Below, one piece after another: positions 16,945 through 22,128 of a stretch of 22,128 nt of DNA. Position 1 is the first letter of the stretch. Every line of letters starts with the position of its first letter. Source of the DNA: Pleurotus ostreatus/Saccharomyces cerevisiae fusant (Eukaryota > Opisthokonta); assembly GCA_024196135.1 (NCBI GenBank), contig JAMQCK010000464.1, positions 1 through 22,128 of the forward strand, read 5' to 3'. The notes below the pieces were generated by a model, which saw only the letters and a program-made list of their open reading frames with translations, searched no databases and was not told where the DNA came from. The position numbers and the translations under genes were made by a program.

Positions 16945-18196
16945 TCATGCATTGTGGCCCGCGTCTTGACACCGATACTCCCAGTACCTGGAATTGGATT
17001 AGTACTGTTAGCCCGTGGAAGACGCTGGGCACGTACTTCCTCCTGATCGTATCGTGTTCCTCCGCCAGGCTCTTCCAGAGCTATATATTTGGTCAGAGAT
17101 CGTCTATTCGTCTGACTGAGAGACATACTTCGATAGCTTTGGGGACGCCCTCGGCACCCTCCGCCTCGTAGATGTCAGCCAGCAGTTCAATCGCCATAGG
17201 ACAGGGCAGCTCCGCGCTAGCGTCTGGTGGAGGGTTGTCCAGGTCGACAACGTCGCCACCTTCGTCGCGCTTGCGGGTGTAGAGCTGGACAAAGGGCGTA
17301 ACAGACGCGTACGGAATCTTGTTGAAGTCCAAGATGCCGCGCAAGTAATTCCAAGCCGACAGATTGTTCGGGATCAGAGAGATGTTCTGCTTGACGTAGC
17401 TGCAAACGAATCTGAGCTCGTCGCGTTCGAGAGTAAATGTGTACAACATACGTGAGCTCCCGCTTCACCACCCGATCGCGATCCTCCTCGCCATTGCGCA
17501 CGCCTGACTGGAACACCACAAAGAACCGGTGATGCCACGCCGAGTTATTCCTCAGATCCACATTCAGCAGCTCCTGCACAAAGTCGAGCTCGCCCGCCCA
17601 CAGCGCGTCCTCGTTAAAGTGCGCGAGCAGCCACTGGCGGTGGGACCACGTGTGGTAGTTCTTCGAGTCCACGCGCAGGACTTTGCCGATGAGATGCAGT
17701 TCGGGTGCCGGGTCGCGCGTCTTCATGAGGAGGAGCCGGCGGTGGTGCCAGATCTGGTACGTCTTCATGTACTTGATCGCGAAGTCCTCCATGAGCTTGA
17801 GTTCTTTGTCGAGTGGGGCGTCGAGTGCGATGAGAGTCTCATATCGGTACTGCCTGGCGGACAGGTATTAGAGAGGTAATGTTGGGCGGATGAACGAGCC
17901 ACGCACCAAGCCGTATAGTGCGCAGGGTTCTGTCGGATGATGTCCTCCGTCAGCTCGAGGACGCGCTCTGACTTCTCGCCTGTCTTGATGACTCCGCGCA
18001 AATAGTTTGTCGCATCCTTATCTGCAAGGTGTGTTGAGAGGGAACTTCTCGTGTATGCGCACAAAGTCCGCTAACATTCATCGGTGTAGAATATCGGTGC
18101 AAGAGGATTGACACCCTCGTACTGCTCTAGGGGTTGAACATCTGCCCAGTCTGGTCGTTGTGAGTATAGGAGCGCGTCTTCGGAATTGAGAGGCAT
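16945..18196 (-). CDS. RAM2: Protein farnesyltransferase/geranylgeranyltransferase type I alpha subunit
   Basis: Six exons on the minus strand: 18196-18076, 18021-17907, 17853-17452, 17399-17129, 17080-17037, 16987-16945 (996 nt, 331 aa, usual for the family). Five PFTA (prenyltransferase alpha) repeats are visible: NPAHYTAWQYR, MKTYQIWHHRR, DSKNYHTWSHRQW, DLRNNSAWHHRF and IPNNLSAWNYLRG. The C-terminus is IRRKYWEYRCQDAGHNA. The alpha subunit pairs with either the FTase or the GGTase-I beta subunit and serves prenylation of CaaX proteins such as Ras, Rho and, in fungi, pheromone precursors; it acts in the cytosol. All introns are 48-54 nt. The last two exons are tiny (44 and 43 nt) and were placed from phase and the KYWEYR continuity. 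Confidence 0.95.
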
Positions 18197-19277
18197 GGCG
18201 TGAGTAGTAGCTTCGTGATGAGTGTTGATGAAGGGGAGACAAAGGACGGCGGCTATTGTTCTTTCGGCAGTGCGGCCCGGCGCACGCAAATTCGTCGCAC
18301 GTGGAAATCCCACTGAGTATTCTGGCCACAAAGCTTTCTGCAGCTTCGACCTGCCCCTCATCGACTGGACGGTATCGCTCAGCAGTCGCTGCTGGGAGGT
18401 TTGACATTCTACCCAATATATCTGGTATCCTTGCCTTGTACAACGCTTAGACGGTGCATGCAGCGTACAATCGTACGAAAATTCCCCAATCCTTAGACTA
18501 TTGCTCGGTAAGGAAACCGTATGAGACACGGGTGTTGCTACCTGGCGCCACACATGGTCTCCCTTGACCTTTTCGTTGTGCATATGCAGAGTTTGACAGC
18601 AGGCTGGTGAGCATGCATAGCTCGTCCAACTATGGAATCTAACGCGTGACATTCCGGATAGCACGGCATGAATGCACACCACTGGCCTGCATGGAAGACC
18701 TTCTCTGTCATACGGAGGTCTCGCAACCCGAAAGGCCCGGCGCGGAGCAAACTCTACGAGAAGGGCGGACTCGCACGACGCCACACTGCAGTCCTGGCGC
18801 ATATGCGATACGCGTTCAAGACCCTCGTCTACTCTCCCTCCCGTGTCGCGTTTCGGCTACTTTGCAAACCAGGTATACATGCTATGCATCTGAACCCCGC
18901 GAATAGCCGCCCAACGGACCAACGGACACCACGGCGCTGTATACGCAGCGATCTCAGGAGATAAGAAGACGACGATTGCGTTCTCGGCGTGCCGCCCTTG
19001 CGTTAAAGGTGCTTCTGCCGATGTTTTCATTAGGCTGCCGGATCGCTCGATATTGAACGACATGACTGCTGAGGCCGCCTATGGCACGGCGATATCGCAC
19101 ACGAGGCTGAACCTAGTGCGCGGTTACAGCTTCACCTGCGCATTGGCGCCACCGATGCAGGTGTGGTGCATGGGCGTCTGATATAAGTGCTTGGGATCGC
19201 GCGAGCGCTCTTTGGCTCCCGCCCTTCCCCTCCATCTACCCCTCGTCTGACCCGCTCGTCCGGCGAAGACCAACACC
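18197..19277. other. Divergent intergenic region, RAM2 / 7-TM gene B
   Basis: 1081 bp with short and medium open frames but no recognised domain. A minus frame at 18071-18443 (MYKARIPDILGRM...) overlaps the RAM2 start in another phase and is probably leader sequence or chance. Near 19277 a TATA-like TATAAG lies at 19182, 96 bp before the ATG of 7-TM gene B. Confidence 0.5.
19182..19187 (+). promoter_or_regulatory. Possible TATA box of 7-TM gene B
   Basis: TATAAG in the context CTGATATAAGTGC, 96 bp upstream of the ATG at 19278. Position is plausible; the motif is short. Confidence 0.35.
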
Positions 19278-20683
19278 ATGTCGAGCGCACAAGAGTCGGG
19301 GCCGCTCATCGATAGCGATGTGAAAGCGCTCAACGATTGGGTCGTACAGCTTTCTGTCTTGTTCACGTTCTTCGGTATGTGGCCCTCGGTGCTTGACGTT
19401 CCTCAGCTGACCATCGGGCAGGCCTACACGCGTGCTTTTACTTCATCTCTGCCTACCTCCTCATGTGTGTCCTGGTTCCCTTGCACACCTGCTCAACGTT
19501 GACACCTTCACAGCAAGGATGGTGTGCGCGAATCGCGATCACGAGCATTCCTCTTCGTCTGCTCGACAGCGATGTTCGCAACATCCTTAGCAAGCGCGGC
19601 AATGAGCGCGGAAACCGCGAGGCTGCAGTTCTCTGGGCTTGCAGCCAATCCGGCAGACACTACTACATTACAAGTCAACATAGGCATCGCCATCAATGTC
19701 CTTCTGAGAGTAAATGTGAGTTTGCATGCCCTTCAACCTCTGCATGATACTGAGCGGGACACATAGTTCCTCATCAGCGACACCGTAGTCGTCTGGCGAG
19801 CATGGGTGCTCTTTCCGGACAGCCGGAAAATCCGCCTACTACTCGCCGCATGTCTCTTTGGGACCTATGGTGAAGCAAACCCTCCCAGTCGCCGCACTAA
19901 ACCTTGCTAACCCTACCTTAGGCGCGACCATCTCAAATACGGTCGTTATAGTCCTGCGTCGACTGGGTGAAATAGACCCGCCCTCAGACACCTTCAGTCT
20001 GGTTCTGACCGTCCCGCTCCTCGTCACAAACCTCACCGCGACCGCATTCATGACATACAAGACCTGGTGCGTCCGCTTTACCATTCTCAGTCTAATAGCA
20101 CGCGCTAAGGCCCTACCGTCAGGACCTACCGAGACTACGTGATCCGCAACTTCCGGCGGAAGCGCACAAAGTCGCGCGCGGAGATCACGTTGCTCATTCT
20201 GGTCGAGTCCGGGTTCGCCTATTGTGCCGTTTGGGTCAGTGTTTAGTACGCTTCGTCGCTTTGGAGGCCAAGGCTAACAATCGGGATGGTGCAGGTCATC
20301 GTTATGGCTGCGAGCCTCGGCGCGTTTACTGGGACGCAGACGTCTATCCTTCTTGAGGCTTTGTGTAGTATCTGCGTACGTTTCGTAGTGGTCTCTTGCA
20401 CTGACTAAATAGTTCGGCTAACCCGCTTACCCAGGGCCTCTATCCGACCTTCATCATCATCATGGTGGGCTTGCAGCGCTCCTCCGTGGACAGCCTCCTC
20501 GGCGACTCCATGCGCTTCTCGTCAAGCACCATCCGCGCCGTCCCTGCGTTCAAGGCAGACACCACCTGGACGCCAGCACGTCCGAGCTTTGCTACCATGC
20601 CGCGGGATTCGGTTACGTATGCAAGCCCTGTTAAAGGCGTGCACATTGAGCAGACGCAGTATACGACCTCGAGCGAAGTATGA
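19278..20683 (+). CDS. Predicted seven-transmembrane protein, paralogue B (intron-rich)
   Basis: Eight exons: 19278-19374, 19422-19464, 19514-19715, 19767-19869, 19922-20066, 20123-20234, 20295-20375, 20435-20683 (1032 nt, 343 aa). About seven hydrophobic segments appear, such as LHACFYFISAYLLI, AFLFVCSTAMFATSL, LVLTVPLLVTNLTATAF and LYPTFIIIMVGLQ, followed by a polar tail. It matches paralogue A (4484-5753) along its length: SDTVVVWRAWVLF against SDAIVVWRAWALF, LILVESGFAYCAVW against LLLVESGAIYCIIW, and GLYPTFIIIMVGLQRSSVDS against GLYPTLVVIIVALQKSVIDS. Four intron positions are shared; three here (after AYLL, after YKTW and after CSIC) are absent from A. Function and ligand are unknown; plasma or internal membrane location is inferred. 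Confidence 0.85.
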
Positions 20684-21174
20684 GGCTGAAGCTCTGAAGG
20701 CTGCGTCTGCTGGTTCCCTGTTTGCATTGTTCAATCCGTTTAGTCTGTACTCATGTCCCTTCCTTTCGATTTGTCTGTACCTGTACCATGTAACCTAGCA
20801 CATCCTACCTCGTAGCCCTCTTGTAAATTTGGTCGTCTGCGATGATATTGACCATTGCCTCGAGTTCAAGGAAAGAAAGCCAGCGTCGTTCTGCGGCGCA
20901 CATCGATAGCATAACGCTCCAGATAGCAATAAGGTATGTAACTAAGGAGCATCGTAGAGTCGTCGGTAAATCTTCTAAAATCGTAAGTGCGTAGGTGAGT
21001 TCTTCGTAGGAAAGCCTGTCCAAACCAAGAAACCCTCTTCAGAACAAGTCGAACACGCACAGCGGGTCCGCAATTATAAGTACAGCTTTCTTTGTCTTTC
21101 TCAACCGATTAGCACCTAGCAAGTGGTCGGCCGCAGAGATGCAGGTAACCCGCCGTTTGACCACTGCGATCTTG
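20684..21174. other. Convergent intergenic region, nothing recognised
   Basis: 491 bp between the stops of 7-TM gene B (+) and the WD40 gene (-). It is less GC-rich. Only short frames are present, and no repeat or RNA gene was seen. Confidence 0.5.
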
Positions 21175-22128
21175 CTATTGCTTGGTCACCACAGGGTCCG
21201 GCGGCGTCAGGCCGCCCAAAAACGGGTGGTCGCTGAACGTCACGGTCCGCCCCTGCGGCGGATGGTCCGTCTCCGCATCCACGAACGACTCGTAGTCCTG
21301 GCTAACCGGACTGTCCGTCCGCGACATCGTGATCTCGGGGTAAGGCGATATCGACCGCGAGCGCTGTCTTGACACGCTGGGGACGAGCACGTCGCGCGGG
21401 CTGTCGACGGGCGGGAGGGTGACGACGAGGTTGTTCGGGTTGGGTTTGGTCCAGATGCGCACGGCGCCGTCGTGGCTGCCGACGGCGAACATGAAGGGGT
21501 CGTCGACAGCGTAATTCCAGCCGAGGGTGGTGAGGTCGCCGCCAATCTCGTCCCCGCGAACGTGATGCAACAATGCACCGGACTCCGCATCCCAGATGTT
21601 GATCTCGCCGGCTAGGCAACTGTTAGCGACGCAGATGGCCAGGTTTGAAGCTGCGTACATTTGCCTGCGCACAGCACCAGCTCGTCGTTCTTTCCACCGA
21701 AGTAGCTCTGGCCCGCGAAGTCCGTGGAAGAGTCCTTGGGCATGTACGTGTGACTGGAGCTCATCAGAAGGGCGGCTGAACGAAACAAGGACACAGCATA
21801 CACCAAGCTGAGTCGGCCAATCATTGCTTGTTGAGTCGGGTCTTTCATGTCCTTGACGAGATCCATCTTCCATCGCTGCGGGGGCGCCTACGAGATGCTC
21901 AGTATTGAATTGACATTGACACCCGAAATTACCCACCTTGTTCTCATAGCTTACCAGAGCTGTCAAGCTATGCTTCGCATTTCTGGAGATGGTGATGTCG
22001 CGGACGTCGTTCAATACCGGTGTTTGGCTGCGGGCGAGTCAGTAAAACAGTTGACGCTCTCGAGGGAGGGGACGCACTTCTCGACCTTGTTTGTTTCCAT
22101 GTTGTACACTGCGACGATGATGAGCCAG
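21175..22128 (-). CDS. WD40-repeat protein, C-terminal part (5' end outside window)
   Basis: Visible exons on the minus strand: 22128-22078 (partial), 22027-21937, 21887-21802, 21753-21659, 21611-21175; these give 252 residues to the stop, and all introns are 47-50 nt. Blade-like segments appear: LIIVAVYNMETNKVE with RDITISRNAKHSLTALVSY; GQSYFGGKNDELVLCAGKSG with EINIWDAESGALLHHV; and FMFAVGSHDGAVRIW. After the last blade comes a 75-residue Ser/Pro-rich tail (SRQRSRSISPYPEITMSRTD) with no domain. The end-of-propeller pattern resembles the WDR26/Gid7 group (CTLH/GID ubiquitin ligase), but only the last few blades are visible, so the subfamily is uncertain. Confidence 0.75.

Noticed and set aside
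18071..18802. 243-codon minus-strand frame overlapping the RAM2 start
   Set aside because: It overlaps RAM2 exon 1 in another phase and has no domain. The RAM2 model starting at 18196 explains the region.
1..22128. tRNA, rRNA, CRISPR array, bacterial operon or prophage
   Set aside because: No tRNA-like B box with a matching stem and no regularly spaced repeats were seen; intron-rich eukaryotic genes fill the window.

Overview
The window looks like nuclear DNA of a wood-decay or litter-decay Agaricomycete (Basidiomycota). The signs are GC-rich sequence, very dense genes on both strands, and many phase-consistent GT-AG introns of about 40-110 nt (mostly near 50). Gene content fits: AA9 lytic polysaccharide monooxygenases, MYND-finger proteins and a multi-TM family of the basidiomycete 'hypothetical' type. 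Species cannot be told from sequence alone. All gene models were spliced by hand; coordinates come from reading frame, splice signals and protein continuity.

Layout. 1-268 (-): 5' end of a probable RNA polymerase III subunit Rpc31/RPC7, divergent from 484-1988 (+), the mRNA-export adaptor Yra1/ALYREF, which carries a 663-nt intron in its RRM. 2514-4038 (+): ankyrin plus MYND protein. 4484-5753 (-): about 7-TM protein. 6540-8408 (-): Rud3-type golgin with a C-terminal GRAB domain. 8431-10513: a repeat-bounded element ordered A1-x-B1A2-y-B2, ending only 22 bp from the golgin ATG. 11554-12539 (+) and 14625-15674 (+): two paralogous AA9 LPMOs of identical predicted length, with a small MYND protein (12732-13650, -) between them. 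15988-16654 (-): secreted Cys-rich protein of unknown function. 16945-18196 (-): alpha subunit of protein farnesyl/geranylgeranyltransferase I. 19278-20683 (+): second, intron-rich paralogue of the 7-TM protein. 21175-22128 (-): 3' part of a WD40 protein.

How it fits together. Most genes are unrelated housekeeping or cell-biology functions (Pol III transcription, mRNA export, Golgi tethering, prenylation). The block 11.5-16.7 kb has a secretome flavour: two LPMOs for oxidative cleavage of polysaccharide plus a disulfide-rich secreted protein. No genomic cluster with shared regulation can be shown from sequence alone.

Most unusual feature. The 2083-bp element has exactly the split-direct-repeat architecture known from PAT/Ngaro-like tyrosine-recombinase retrotransposons: terminal A1 and B2, and internal B1 and A2 abutting with no base between. 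I see no reverse transcriptase or recombinase in it, so it would be a non-autonomous derivative. It now forms the immediate upstream sequence of the golgin gene.
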